Source: Amaranthus tricolor (Eukaryota; Streptophyta; Magnoliopsida; Caryophyllales; Amaranthaceae). Taken from it: 64,000 nt of DNA. The notes beneath the pieces were generated by a model. That model did not search any database. It worked only from the letters and a program-made list of their open reading frames with translations, and had not been told where the DNA came from. How positions within the stretch are numbered: the stretch's first letter is position 1; every line of letters begins with the position of its first letter. Below, in pieces: positions 23,207-34,383 of the stretch. The translations under genes and the position numbers were made by a program. The stretch covers positions 4,389,844 to 4,453,843 of the forward strand of contig NC_080063.1 of NCBI RefSeq assembly GCF_026212465.1. The letters are read 5' to 3'.

Positions 23207-26200
23207 CTTATTATTTAATATTAATTTGTTTTATTATTATTACAAATATTTTATTTTATTTTTATTATTTTAATATTAATTATTGAAGTAAATTATAATT
23301 TTTAATTAATATTAATTTGTATTACTACTATTTTAATATTAATTATTAAAGTAAATTATAATTTTTATTTATTATTGATTATTTTTATTATTAATGTTTG
23401 TATGTATAATTTTTTAATAACCTAATGTATGGTTTACTTCATATTTTAAATTTGCAGGACTTTGAAAATTTAGGAGACAATGTAGATTACTCTGGTAGAT
23501 TTGTTACGGATAGGGAATTTGATTCCATAGATGAATTACATAGTTGGGTGGATGAGATAGCAATAAAAATTGGTTTTTAATTTACACGTACTTCTTATAA
23601 ACAAAAAGAAGGGCGTTCTAGAGTTAGTTTGTATTTAAGATGTCACCGCTATGGTAATATTATGGGTGATTTGCATAACCTAGATAATGCTGCCCGACCT
23701 AGTTCTAAAAGTAGAACTTGTCGGTGTAAATTTATGATTGTAGCAAGTAGTCGTAAACCAGGAGAAAGACCTTGGACGAAGAGAGTTTGTCCTGGGGAAA
23801 AAGGTAAACATAACCACCCGTTTTTAGTGTACATAGATGGTCATGTAAGGACAAATAGGATGAACGTAGATGTTCGGGAGCACATACAACAACTTAGTGC
23901 AACCAACATGCAACCTACCTTTATCATGACTTCAATTAGGAAAATTTTCCTGGTTTTTTTACTAGTATGAATCAGATATACAATGTTAGGCAATCAATAA
24001 GGAGAGAAGAGATGGAGGGTAGAACTCCCCTTCAACACTGTCTTTATATGGCCATAGAACATAACTACGTGGTTTGGACAGACTTGGATAGTGAAGGGGA
24101 ATTGAGCAGATTATTAGTTGCACATCCTACCTCCATCCAAATGATACGTACAGGGCTTATGTTGTATTGATAGATACAACGTACAAAACAAACAAACAAA
24201 GTGGCCACTGTATGAATCAGAATGACGCCAACCAATCACAACTTCTTGGTTGCATTCTGTTTGATGCGAGATAAGGTGGCTGTGTCATATTCGTGGGTGT
24301 TACAGGGATTGAGAGATACTTTAGGCATAGCTCAGACTCCTAGCGTCATCGTCACTGATCAAGATGAGGGTTTATCTGCAGCTATTCGTGATGTCTTCCC
24401 AGGTTAAATAGTTTTGTTGATTAATTATTGTCGTTTTCTTTATTGAATATGTCTTAATTACATTCAATGTTTTGTTTAATGTAGATGTGCAACATTTGTT
24501 ATGCATTTGGCATATTGCCAACGACGTTGAGAACATGGTGGACAAGTTGTATGGCGAGAAAAGAAATCAACAAGGGCAAGTATTCAGGAAAAGTAGATGG
24601 AACCCCTTGGTTGAAAGTTCTACATTCGAAGAATTTGAAAAGAGATGGTAATCGATTGTGACTACGTGGTCGGTTAGAAACAGAAAGGTCGTTCAATATT
24701 TGGCTGGAACATGGATTCCACTTAAAGAGAAATTTGTACGTGCATGGACGAATGACTGTTTACACATGGGTAACCAGACTACCAGCAAAGTTGAAAGCCA
24801 ACACTCATCTTTCAATTATCATCTTGGTAGCGGTAATAGCTCATTTGATACCCTGTTTAAAAGGGCACACGCACAGATAACAAACCAGCACGCCAGGATC
24901 TGACAAGTGGTACAGGAATCCATGATTCAAGGTCGCTGCGACATCATTACTTTAGACCTTTATATCGCCATGTATCTATTTTTGCCTTGGAGCAGTTGCG
25001 GCTTGGCATAACCGTATGTTTGATTTGGGTGATTATGTACTTAACCAATGCGGTTGTGTACTTCAACGCACCCATGCATTGCCGTGTGCTTGTTATTTAT
25101 ATCTGTCGATTGGTTCACAAGGTGCTTTTTGTATTTGGATGACATGCATCCATTCTGGAGTAATTTGACGTACACAAAGGTAGGAGATGACAACAACGAA
25201 GGAGTACGGCACGCAAACGCCGATGACAAAGAGTACTTTCAATCGTTGGTCGATGAAGTCTTAAAAGCTAACCCCGCAGTTGTACGACGATTGTCTCAGG
25301 TACTTGAGCATGAATTAGACCCTGATGGAACCGATATACCTGAGCCTTACGCAAGTCCATCTAGAAAGGGAAGAACGGCCACAAGAAAAATCCTTAGAAG
25401 AAATAAAAGCGCATTTGAACATAGTAGATCATCTTCTCGTGGTCGAGGGTCTAGATCTTCATCCCGCAAAAGATCCAGTGGTAGATATAGTGGTCGGAAA
25501 ACACAATTCTCAGTTGGAATTAAGTTTAGTTTCAACTTATCCGGTACATGACTTTTCTTTCCGTTATTTAAATTAGTTTGTTACAGCTTAATCGTACTAA
25601 TGTTATTTTCAATAATTGCAGATGATCCAGGAGGTCGTGATTTTTCACTGTTTCCATGGCCCAATCACATCCCGAACATTCTCCCTCCTTACTTGTTTGA
25701 TTGGATTGATGTTATAGGTGATGGTAACTGTGGTTTTAGAGCTATTGTCGCCACAGAGTAGGGAGGCGAGGAGGCATGGCCTCTTTTAAGACGTGCAACG
25801 GGCATGGAAATGCAAATGAACAGAGACCAATGGACCTGCTATATTCAAAATTGGTTCACACAACAATGGACCTGCATCATTTATTCACTGAATGGAAGCA
25901 CCGATGGCATTGTACTCTGCAGCAACATTTCTTAACATTGGCATTGCTTATTATGGTTCTGCTGACGGTAATCCAATGTACAATTGTTTGGTTTTTCCGT
26001 TAAGGAAAGCAGAGGTTGTGCATAGTGTAAATATAGTTATACATATATGTTGGGTGAATAGAAATCACTTTGTTCAACTATTAATGAACGATGATTCATC
26101 TCCACTGCCGCCAGTCCAGCAATCATGGAGAGAAGCAGTTGACAATTTTTTCAGACATATAGAAACACATTTTAGCAGCAGGATTTTACTTTGGAATAGA

Positions 26201-26269
26201 CTATACGGGCCGCGACCACCACAACATAATAACACCGCTGAAGATGCTGTAAATTTAGATAGTCCATAG

Positions 26270-26553
26270 TGTAACACATTGTGTAAATCATTATTTAGTT
26301 TAACTACACATGTGGATGAGATTAAATACGTGGATGAAATTCAATATGTAAAGTAATGATGTAAATTAATAAAAGCATTGTTTTAAACTAATTTAAATAT
26401 AATGTAAAAAGCATTTATGTAAATAAATAAAAGGATAAATGTAAATTAGTTTTCAATTATAAAAACCAACAGTCTATGAAGGGCCATGCCCCTTAAAAGC
26501 TTGTCATTCGACAAATAAATCTTTAACATCACCATTACATCTAAAGCATGTCT
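26270..26553. other. Spacer between convergent transposase and PMD genes
   Basis: A+T-rich 280-base interval between the stop of the OTU exon (plus) and the end of the PMD gene (minus); it presumably holds both 3' untranslated regions. No terminal repeat is visible here, which argues that the two genes belong to one element. Confidence 0.4.
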
Positions 26554-28573
26554 TTACCGGGGGGTCATTTTTGCACAGGAGGCAATCTCAGCAATGGAGC
26601 GACTCGACTCGGCCATTAAAAAAAAAAGAGGGTGTGAACAAGATATAAAACAACATCTAAATAACACAAAGACGTAAGAGAAAACAAATAAATTAAAAAA
26701 ACTAACGTATTCAGCTCTGCTTTCAGCTGGACCAAAACCGGCACTCAGTCCTTTGCCGGGGAGGACGTATGGGTGGGAGCACACTCTGAACCAGTCAACG
26801 TAACTAGGATCAGCCTCTGATGGAACAGATGTTCGACGAAGTGCCTGATCACCAAGGTGGCAACAATAGGGGAACCTACTCCATACCTTCGTGTAAATAG
26901 GCGGAGAAGCAAAGGTTACAGAATGGGTACTGTGTGCAGGTCGTAGGGCCTGGGTTGGTCTCATAGGAGGGGGAATAGCCTGCACAAAGCCGACCTGTCG
27001 TACTGTCTTCTCCGGCAAATATACCTCGACGACATCAAAGCAAGTGATACCTCCGATGTAGGTAGTGCGTGGGTGCTCATTTAGCAATGCCCTTGGAGAA
27101 GTCATGTACGGAGTCCATTCCACTGCATACAAACAAAGTTAACACATAAAAATAATTTAAAATTAAAATAACATGAATAACAAAGTGTGATGTGATGTAT
27201 AATACCTGAGTTTTCGTCATGCAGTCCAATATACTCCTACAGTCCCTCAGCCTGTTAATCTCACGACCTGGCTTGGGCGTGAACCACATCTCCGCCCTAG
27301 TCTTATTAGGCACATCTGCTTGGCGAGGATGAGGGCGGAAAGCCGGAAAGTACTCGTTAAATCCATGTCTGAAGCAATGTCAGGCAACTAGCAATGGTCA
27401 GGCAACCAGCAATGGTCTTGCAACCAACCCTAGACGTTATTCCCAGTTGCCGATACATATAGACCAGCGTCACCGCACCCCAAGCGATCTCATCCTGATC
27501 GACGTTGACAATAAGTATCGGGTGAGGTCGCATGCCGGTTCTGGTCTTATTCGCCAGCAGTGTAGAGCCGACAATAGCCATGCAATAGGCTGTCGGCTAG
27601 GTATCCATAGCCTGGGACCGATGGCACAACTGCATAACTTCAGCAACGTTTATGCAATCTGCTTTGAATATCCCTTTCCGTCGTAGCTCGGCCATGGGCT
27701 CCCTAAACAGACCAGCAACAACGAGCTTTCACTCCCCCTCAACAGGTTCAGCCGGTAGTGAACCTTCAATACCTATGCCCAATATGCGTTGCACGTCGTG
27801 CAACATAATCTTCATCTCCCCCCATGGCATGTGGAAGATGTTCGTATTCGGCTGCCACCTCTCCGCGAAAGCCGATATCAAAGCACAGTCAATGTGTTGG
27901 TGCATAATATAGGGTAGCCGGCCGAGGGGAGTGGGAGGTAGAACATCATAAAGCGCATCAGACATATCCCGCAGTCCGATGATCGCCTCCAAAGGCTTCT
28001 TTATACTACGGCACTCTAGAACCGGAGGCGTACGCTCAGAGCCGTCAAAAATAACTTTAGCTATGTGCCTGCCATAGCTGGGTATCAGACGCGTATTTGG
28101 GGGGCCCCGGGCTGGGGCAATGTGACCAACCAGTCCGTTCCAGCAGACTGTGAGCACATGCTTCCTCATGGCGACTCATTATCAACGTGACTATGTCCGG
28201 CACGCTCAGATGCACTTGAAGAACTAGGGTCGGCACGTGTGAATTTACCGTTGGGCCCTCGGACAACAGTCCAGTCCTCTGGGCAAACAACAGCACCTTG
28301 GTACTCAACATCCTCAGCGTCATCATCATCACTAGAAACCCCCCAACTACTCTAGAGGCTGCTAGCCTGGTCATTAAACCGAGTGCGCACTTGGTGCAAC
28401 GTACTCGACCGTTGGGCCTCACTGTGTCTGGCAGCCTCTTCCTGCCGAGCCCTCCTAGCAGAACCCGTTACCCCCTCTCATGAGGGTCCCCTCTAAGCAG
28501 GGTAGGCCTAAAACTATTCCCGCTCAACAAGTTTCTAAAAAAACTCTTTCCTTTCCCGTGAGTACCAGCCATT
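26554..28573 (-). pseudogene. Plant mobile domain (PMD, MAIN/MAIL-like) protein gene, decayed
   Basis: Minus-strand, read in pieces. A likely start MAGTHGKGKSFFRNLLSGN lies at 28573, followed by an acidic/Ser-rich leader with SSDDDDAEDVEYQGA. The PMD block has GPPNTRLIPSYGRHIAKVI, RLPYIMHQHIDCALISAF, AERWQPNTNIFHMPWGEMK and IMLHDVQRILGI (28100-27740), matching the family's core of ERW.P.T.TFH...GE....L.DV. It continues with a WGAVTLVYMYRQLG-like part to about 27370 and a YFPAFRPHPRQADVPNKT part ending at a splice-donor-like GTATTA near 27205. The last exon (27132-26554) has WTPYMTSPR, CFDVVEVYLPEKTVRQVGF and a DWFRVCSHPYVLPGK region. An in-frame stop after AMDT (about 27570) and several frameshifts break it. 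PMD proteins occur both as host silencing factors and inside plant transposons; position here, convergent with a MULE transposase, suggests the latter. Confidence 0.8.
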
Positions 28574-28764
28574 TACTACAATTTTGATAATTTAATTAAC
28601 TATTATTAATAAATATAAATATTCAAACGTTACGTTAAATTAACCAATGAACAAAGGACAATAATTAATTAACATATTAAACTACTCATTATCAACAAAT
28701 ATAATTTAACAACAAAAATATTTAACTAATCATTATCAACAAATATAATTTAAAAAACTATTAA

Positions 28765-28765
<1 letters not shown>

Positions 28766-28830
<65 letters not shown>

Positions 28831-28866
28831 CATCATCGTAATTAGTTTTCTAAATTAACAATAATC

Positions 28867-28933
<67 letters not shown>
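28766..28933. repeat. (ATT)n and (AAT)n microsatellites upstream of the PMD gene
   Basis: An ATT array (about 28766-28830) followed after about 35 bases by an AAT array (about 28864-28933), an inverted arrangement that can fold back. They mirror the ATT arrays on the other side of the element. Confidence 0.9.
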
Positions 28934-28935
<2 letters not shown>

Positions 28936-31030
28936 TTAATAATAATTATTTAAAAAAAGGAAAAAAAATTGGTGAGTCGCACGATTCGAATAAAATAATA
29001 CGAATAAAAATAACAATAATAATAATAACCATAACAATAATAATAATAATCATAACAATAATAATAATAAATAATAATTATTTATTTAAAATAATACGAT
29101 TTGAATAAAAATTACCTCGATTAGTTGTTTGCGGATTGAATTCCTTAGCTTTTGATCCAAAAATTTTATGTTTTTATTTTGTTTAAGTGTGATAAAGGTG
29201 TTATTTAGTGAGGTTAGAGTATATAAAAGAAATTTTAAGTTCAGGGGCAAAATCATAACTTCATTAGGGGGTGGCGATAATTGAAAATGAAAAGGATGAC
29301 GATATTTAAGGATGACGATATTTAAGGATTGGGTTATTGTTCTATTTTAGGTAAAATAAAATAAATTTTGAATTTCGTGTATGATATCAAAAGATTATTA
29401 AATTAAATTAAATTTTTTGATGGAATAAATAAAGGAGTTGATCTTAGTTAAAATAAAATTGTAACAAATCCTAAGAAGCATATTAAAATAAAAATAATAG
29501 CTTAAATTAAAAACGTAGCAAATTATATAAGCGAATTGAAATAGAAGATGTAATAAGTGTTATTGGACAAGTAGAGTATATTTATTAGATTTATAGTGGA
29601 ACTTTATAAGTTGCATTGTAGTGAAGAATTTTAATAATAACATATTAAAAACATTACAATTTTAAACCTACTTTCACAAAAATTTCAATTTTGTACAATT
29701 AGTCATAATATTCATATAAACTCATCAAAATTTCAATATACAATAATTCCACTGTTATTCATTTAATTATGTGTTTGAACTTAATATTTTTTTTAAAAAA
29801 GTTGCTCAAGCGATTTTTTTCCAAGTATAATTAATTAATCTCTGTACGATTTTGCCTTATTACAATTGTATTCCTTGTGCAATTTTGATGAGCCGCCGGC
29901 AAAATTGTATGCAATTTTTCTATTATATTCTCTTTATTTAGATTAGAATGATTAAAAAATACGTATAAAATGAATAAAATTGACTATTTACTTTTGCAAT
30001 TAAAAAACGACCAAAGGACAACTACAAACTATATTCACCCGTTTAAACATTCATTTTATTGTTAATTACTTAATTTAAATAATAAGTCATCTTTGTTTGG
30101 CTACATTACAAATAATAAAGGACGAATTCTTACGCCACCTAATTTATCAGTATTATTTCATTTTATGATTATTTAATTTTTTGAAATTTAAGAAGCAACT
30201 AGAATGATGCCGCCATGTAACTAATGACCATCTATATACTATTTAATATTCATCCCAATATTTATATTAATATAATAAAATTAATATTATATATGACCGT
30301 CGATTAATAAAGGCAAAGTCGGCAAAAGTCCTAAATTTTTAGATCGCAAAAAATATTTTTTTTAAACAAGATTAATATTAACTTGAGTTAATTTTAAATA
30401 TAATTTAGTTTTCTTACTATGTAATATATGACTTATTAGGATTTTTTTATAAAATAGTTAAAATATCAATAAAACAAAATAATATGAGCGTTATATTACT
30501 TCTACTTATTACAATTTAAATTTTTAGGTTCCATTTATATTTTGTTATGAAGTCCAAAAATGACCCTTTACATTAATTAATAATTAAAGAAACACTTTCC
30601 TATATCATTACAATTTAGGCGTTTGACATCGTGCCAATTATAGATAATTACACTTAAATATATTTATTAAAAATAGTATTCAAATAATCGGATATGTTAT
30701 CACTTATCAACATGTAGCGGTATAAGTTATCATCATGATCTAAGACCACGATATTTAGGTTTATTTATACTACTTGTCCTTTATGGTACCTCGTCCTTTC
30801 TGCGTTTACTTTTTATCTTATTTTTTATATATTATGTCAGAGTGATGGAAACTTTTTGGTTGGACATTTTAGTTCTTGTATTATATTTTTATTTATTTTG
30901 ATATATTACACGGGAAAAAAAATGTTTATGTGTGAAATGGAATTCAAAATTTTATTAGGATTAATTTGTGATATTTAAAATTTAAAAAGAAATGATAGAC
31001 TACTTATATTAATAAAGTGTATTTTTTTTC
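28934..31030. other. A+T-rich DNA; possible right end of the Mutator-like element
   Basis: At 28970-28985 the word GTGAGTCGCAC recalls the GTCGCAC words of the intron-1 palindrome at 22.7 kb. A 17-base unit GGATGACGATATTTAAG is directly repeated near 29297-29331. Beyond about 29350 nothing recognisable is present. Confidence 0.35.
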
Positions 31031-31031
31031 A

Positions 31032-31222
31032 TGGAAGCCCATTTTCTAACAACTCCACAGTTAAGCGTGCTTGGTGGGGAGCAAAATAGGTGACCTCCTG
31101 GGAAATTTTCTCGGATACACACGAGTGAGGCAAAAGTGCGTTGAAAGGACTTGTGTTGATTTGTGGAGTCAGTCTACAATCTCTGAGTAGTCACCGACGG
31201 TCCAAGTGGTGGGGGTGTTACA
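31032..31222 (+). mobile_element. Cassandra TRIM LTR fragment with 5S-rRNA-like segment
   Basis: The segment AGTTAAGCGTGCTTGG (about 31061) and GGTGACCTCCTGGGAA (about 31090) are the A-box and C-box regions of plant 5S rRNA, spaced as in the shortened 5S-like part of Cassandra LTRs. The tail GGGGGTGTTACA (ending at 31222) has the usual Cassandra LTR end. The segment preceding the 5S-like part is short and no partner LTR or primer site follows, so this is a 5'-truncated solo or terminal LTR. It is not a functional 5S gene because the middle has been lost. Confidence 0.85.
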
Positions 31223-32690
31223 CAATTGATATTTGCTCTATATAAAATAACATCCGATTTATTTTTTGATATTTGATAAACATAGACTTTGGTCTTATTT
31301 TATCTAGAGCATAAAAAAATTAAATTTTATAATAAATTATACTTACTCCGTTTCTTTTTGTTTACCGACTTTAAATTTTTACACCTTAGGAGAGAGAAAC
31401 TTTTTATTAGATTTTTGAAGTATATATTAAAGATAATATATATTCATGTGAGATCTTGTTAGATTCGTCTTGATGCAAAGTTTTTTCATAAAATTTTTAC
31501 AATTTTTATGATGTGTACTTATAGATATTGAGGTTCAAATTTTTTTTTTAAATATATGAAAAAATAAAATGGACAAATAAATTAATAGTAGGGCTAGTTA
31601 GATTAGGTAATGGTGATCTTAATTTCAAAAATTATTGTGAGGTTATTGATTTGAAAATTGATACTTTAGGATCTTTCATGACTTGAGAGATTAATTATGA
31701 AATCATTTAAGTAATAAGTTAGTAATAAATGGTTGATTCGTTAATTAAGATATGAAGTATATATTCTTTGTCTATATGAAGTATATATTCGTTGATGATG
31801 AAATTAGATCTTAAAACAAAATGTATTTTATGTTGAATTTCATATGAATCAATTTACTTACAATCCATCTATACTTGCTATTTATATACATTTAAAATCA
31901 TTAATATCATAAATTTGAGCACAATGTTGGAAAAAAAATGTATTAAAAATATTATTGTCAAAATTGATAGACCTAAAGAAAAAAATATTAAATATTAGGA
32001 GTTTGAAAGATTCTTGCACCGTTTTTGCTAATAATATTTATAAAAAATTGAAGACTTTAATATTTTCTTTTTATGTCTATCATATTTGACAATAATATTT
32101 ATGTGGTTAAGTAGCCTTAATCCATCCTTAGCCTACCCTATTATATAATCATTCGACCCAGAATTTTCAAAGGCATTATTTCCTTAAGCGGACGTGAGTT
32201 CTCCAAATTAACAATAATTTTCCATCTCAATAGTTTTGTGAAAGTTGTATATAAATTTTTCTTTGCCTAGGCTTCTTAATATAATTAAAAGTTCTTTTTT
32301 TATTTATTCATTTTCGTATGTACTAACCCTCTATCTCTTCATCTGAGATTAACAAAAAATTTCAATATCATAAACGACATAAAGAGTTGGCTATTATTTT
32401 ATCCATTTATGTAAGTTGCCTAAAACTAATAAAAATTATTTTATTTAATTTGCTATTTTACATAATTTCGAGAATAAGTGTTAATTTTACCCATCGGTAA
32501 AATATATACACAAATTATTATATGAGATGATCTTACCGAGAGACAGCGTCTCATATATAAATTAATCTATCATACATCATAAGAGAATATTATAGTAATC
32601 AATCTGTTCTTGTGAAAGAGCATTTGTCAATAATACAACTCAAATTTTAAAACAATATATTCTTATTCTTACACTTTATATTGGTTGTAC
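31223..32690. other. A+T-rich intergenic DNA
   Basis: No gene. A single Stowaway-type end (TTACTCCGTTTCTTTTTG, about 31345) lacks a clear partner, and a AGACCGTCT-family fragment lies near 32520-32580. Confidence 0.45.
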
Positions 32691-33126
32691 TATACTGCTC
32701 CCTCTAATTCTTTTTAATTGTCCCATTTTCTTATTTGGACAATTCAGCTCAATTGTCCTATTTCTATTTTTGAATATAATTTTTGGACCAAATTGTCCTT
32801 ATACCATTCATGTAATTATCAAAACACCGTTATTTTAAAAACTAAACTATACTAATTAACCCCCCCTAATCCTAATTAACCTACAAATTATTCTCTCCCT
32901 TTATTAACTTGTCCTTCCTCTGATTATATACCCCAACCCATCTTTGCTGCTGTGATTCACCCATCTCTTTCTGAAACCCTAGATCTTCATCTTCTTCCAC
33001 TCTTCTTCGACGGCGCTACTGTTAATGGCTTGAACCCACCCCTTCTGAAACCCTAAATCTTCATCTTCTTCCTCTCTTCGTCCTTTTAAAGAAGATCTAC
33101 ATTTTGAATCTTCTCTCCTCTCGTTT

Positions 33127-33128
<2 letters not shown>

Positions 33129-33156
<28 letters not shown>
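33129..33156. repeat. Poly-T tract
   Basis: A run of 28 thymines immediately before the acidic ORF. Confidence 0.95.
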
Positions 33157-33160
<4 letters not shown>

Positions 33161-33170
33161 AGATCCAGTG

Positions 33171-33452
33171 ATGAAGTCGCCTAATTCTTCTCTCTCTCAT
33201 CCTGCACCGAAATTGTTGTTTGGTGATTATGAAGATAAGGATTCTTATATCTCCTTACCACATTCTTCTGTTGAAACTTCTCCGAATTGGGGAAGAACCA
33301 TGGACAGTGATGATGAAGAAATTTCGGCTATGTTTGATTTGGGAGTTGATCTATCTGATGATGACCTTTTTCCTTCATCTAACTTAGAAGATTATGATGG
33401 TCAAGATGATGATACTATTTATGATGTTAAGGGGTCCTTCTCTCGTATGTGA
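33171..33452 (+). CDS. Acidic hypothetical ORF inside the mariner element, 93 aa
   Basis: An ATG-initiated frame, MKSPNSSLSHPAPKLLFGDY and onward, with Asp-rich clusters DSDDEE, DLSDDD and GQDDD, ending at TGA. It is preceded by what looks like a real plant promoter and leader: a TATATA word at about 32925, two copies of GAAACCCTA followed by TCTTCATCTTCTTCC (about 32970 and 33040), and a poly-T run. It ends where the transposase similarity begins, so it is probably the captured 5' end of a host gene. I do not recognise the protein. It could be spurious. Confidence 0.3.
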   Translation: MKSPNSSLSHPAPKLLFGDYEDKDSYISLPHSSVETSPNWGRTMDSDDEEISAMFDLGVDLSDDDLFPSSNLEDYDGQDDDTIYDVKGSFSRM

Positions 33453-34383
33453 AACGGTTATTCTTTCCTTGAATATTGGATCCTTGTCTTGAATGTGTGG
33501 TTTTGCATTATCCTGTTGAATGTAAATTGTTTTGTTTACACCTTGTGGCCATTTTTCTCTAATAGCTGGTAAGATATTGTAAATTAACATTGACCTTATG
33601 TGTGTCTTTGTTATGGATTGAATGTGTTTGGTTTCTGGTTCCCCTCTCTTCCTTTTTTTAGAACTTCTTTGTGCTAGCACTTGAGCTGTAAAAGGAAAGA
33701 TACTTATCTTTGCATCAAAAATTAGTTGACCTTCACCATAATACATCGGTTTAGCAACCACACACATGAACATAATTTTGAAACGAATCTTTTTGACTGT
33801 ATTTTCCTATGTGGCTTAGGTTCTCCTAAGGTAAGATAATACGTTTGTTGTGTTCTAGTGAGGTAGAACAATTTTTCATCTATGTGAACTATGTTAGACA
33901 TGTCACTGAATTTGAAAACATCTGTCTATGCATCATAATTGCAACTAGAAATACAAAAGAATAACATGTTATCCTTGTTAGTGTCAGTTAACAGTGGCTT
34001 GATTGCATTTGTATGCTAGCGTATCTGTTTTTTTCTTCCATCTCCATACAGTTGATTAGCTAACACCCATGGCATTTCCAACTGCTTGTTGACTTGTCTT
34101 TCTAGCCTTTTCTAAGGCTTGGAATGTGCTTTCATCAAATGGTATTATTGTCCTGTTGTTTCTGTCAAACTTTTTGCTACTTGCATCCAATGTAGCCCCC
34201 TCTTTTTGTTATTTTTTAACTTTAGCTCGTATTCTACTGACGGTCTTCCAGTGAACATTGTACTTTTTGATGATTTCCCCCATTAATCCATGTGCTGGCT
34301 TCCCCTTTTTGTTAACACCAATCAATAACTCATGCATTATTTCATTCCTAGTGTAAGTATCTAATTCTTTTTTGCTTCACCAT
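33440..34383 (-). pseudogene. Plant mariner (MLE) transposase, broken and C-terminally truncated
   Basis: Read on the minus strand in shifting frames: a start region with TRNEIMHELLIGVNKKGKPA and HGLMGEIIKKYNVHWKTVSR (helix-turn-helix part), then NIVHIDEKLFYLTRTQQTYY (catalytic Asp in HIDEK, about 33872-33886), SKRFVSK, MFMCVVAKPMYYGEGQL, DAKISIFPFTAQVLAQRSSK, LIYNILPAIREKWPQGVN and YIQQDNAKPHIQ (second catalytic Asp, about 33490-33520). The family's third Asp (in a PDLN..D block) is missing: similarity stops at about 33465, where an unrelated sequence begins. Stops and frameshifts are frequent in the first half. Confidence 0.85.

Larger units (their letters stand above)
22600..26269 (+). pseudogene. 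Mutator-like transposase: FAR1/MULE/SWIM/OTU fusion, decayed
   Basis: Exon 1 (22600-22632, MANESDYELDW, GTATGT donor) joins in phase to 23458 (after TTTGCAG). Exon 2 (23458-24402) has a FAR1-type DNA-binding region (SRVSLYLRCHRYG, SRTCRCKFMIV, GKHNHPF) and the first half of the MULE DDE core: LIDTTYKTN (first Asp), MTPTNHNFLVAFCLMRDK, then VIVTDQDEGLSAAI (second Asp). Exon 3 (from 24485) gives LLCIWHIANDVENMVDKLYG, the probable catalytic Glu in SKVESQHSS, a SWIM-like finger CGCVLQRTHALPCAC (about 25047-25095), then a basic Ser/Arg tail. The last exon (25622-26269) is an OTU cysteine protease domain with VIGDGNCGFRAIVA (Cys) and WVNRNHFVQLLMN (His). In-frame stops lie at 23578 and about 25759, and frameshifts near 23945, 24155 and 24210, so it is inactive. 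MULE-OTU fusions are known in plants. Confidence 0.88.

Noticed and set aside
22400..29340. Terminal inverted repeats for the Mutator-like element
   Set aside because: I compared 22.4-22.6 kb with the reverse complement of 28.95-29.34 kb by eye and found no convincing match, so no element ends are claimed.
31060..31110. 5S rRNA gene
   Set aside because: Only the A-box and C-box regions match and the surroundings are those of a Cassandra LTR; the middle of a true 5S gene is absent.
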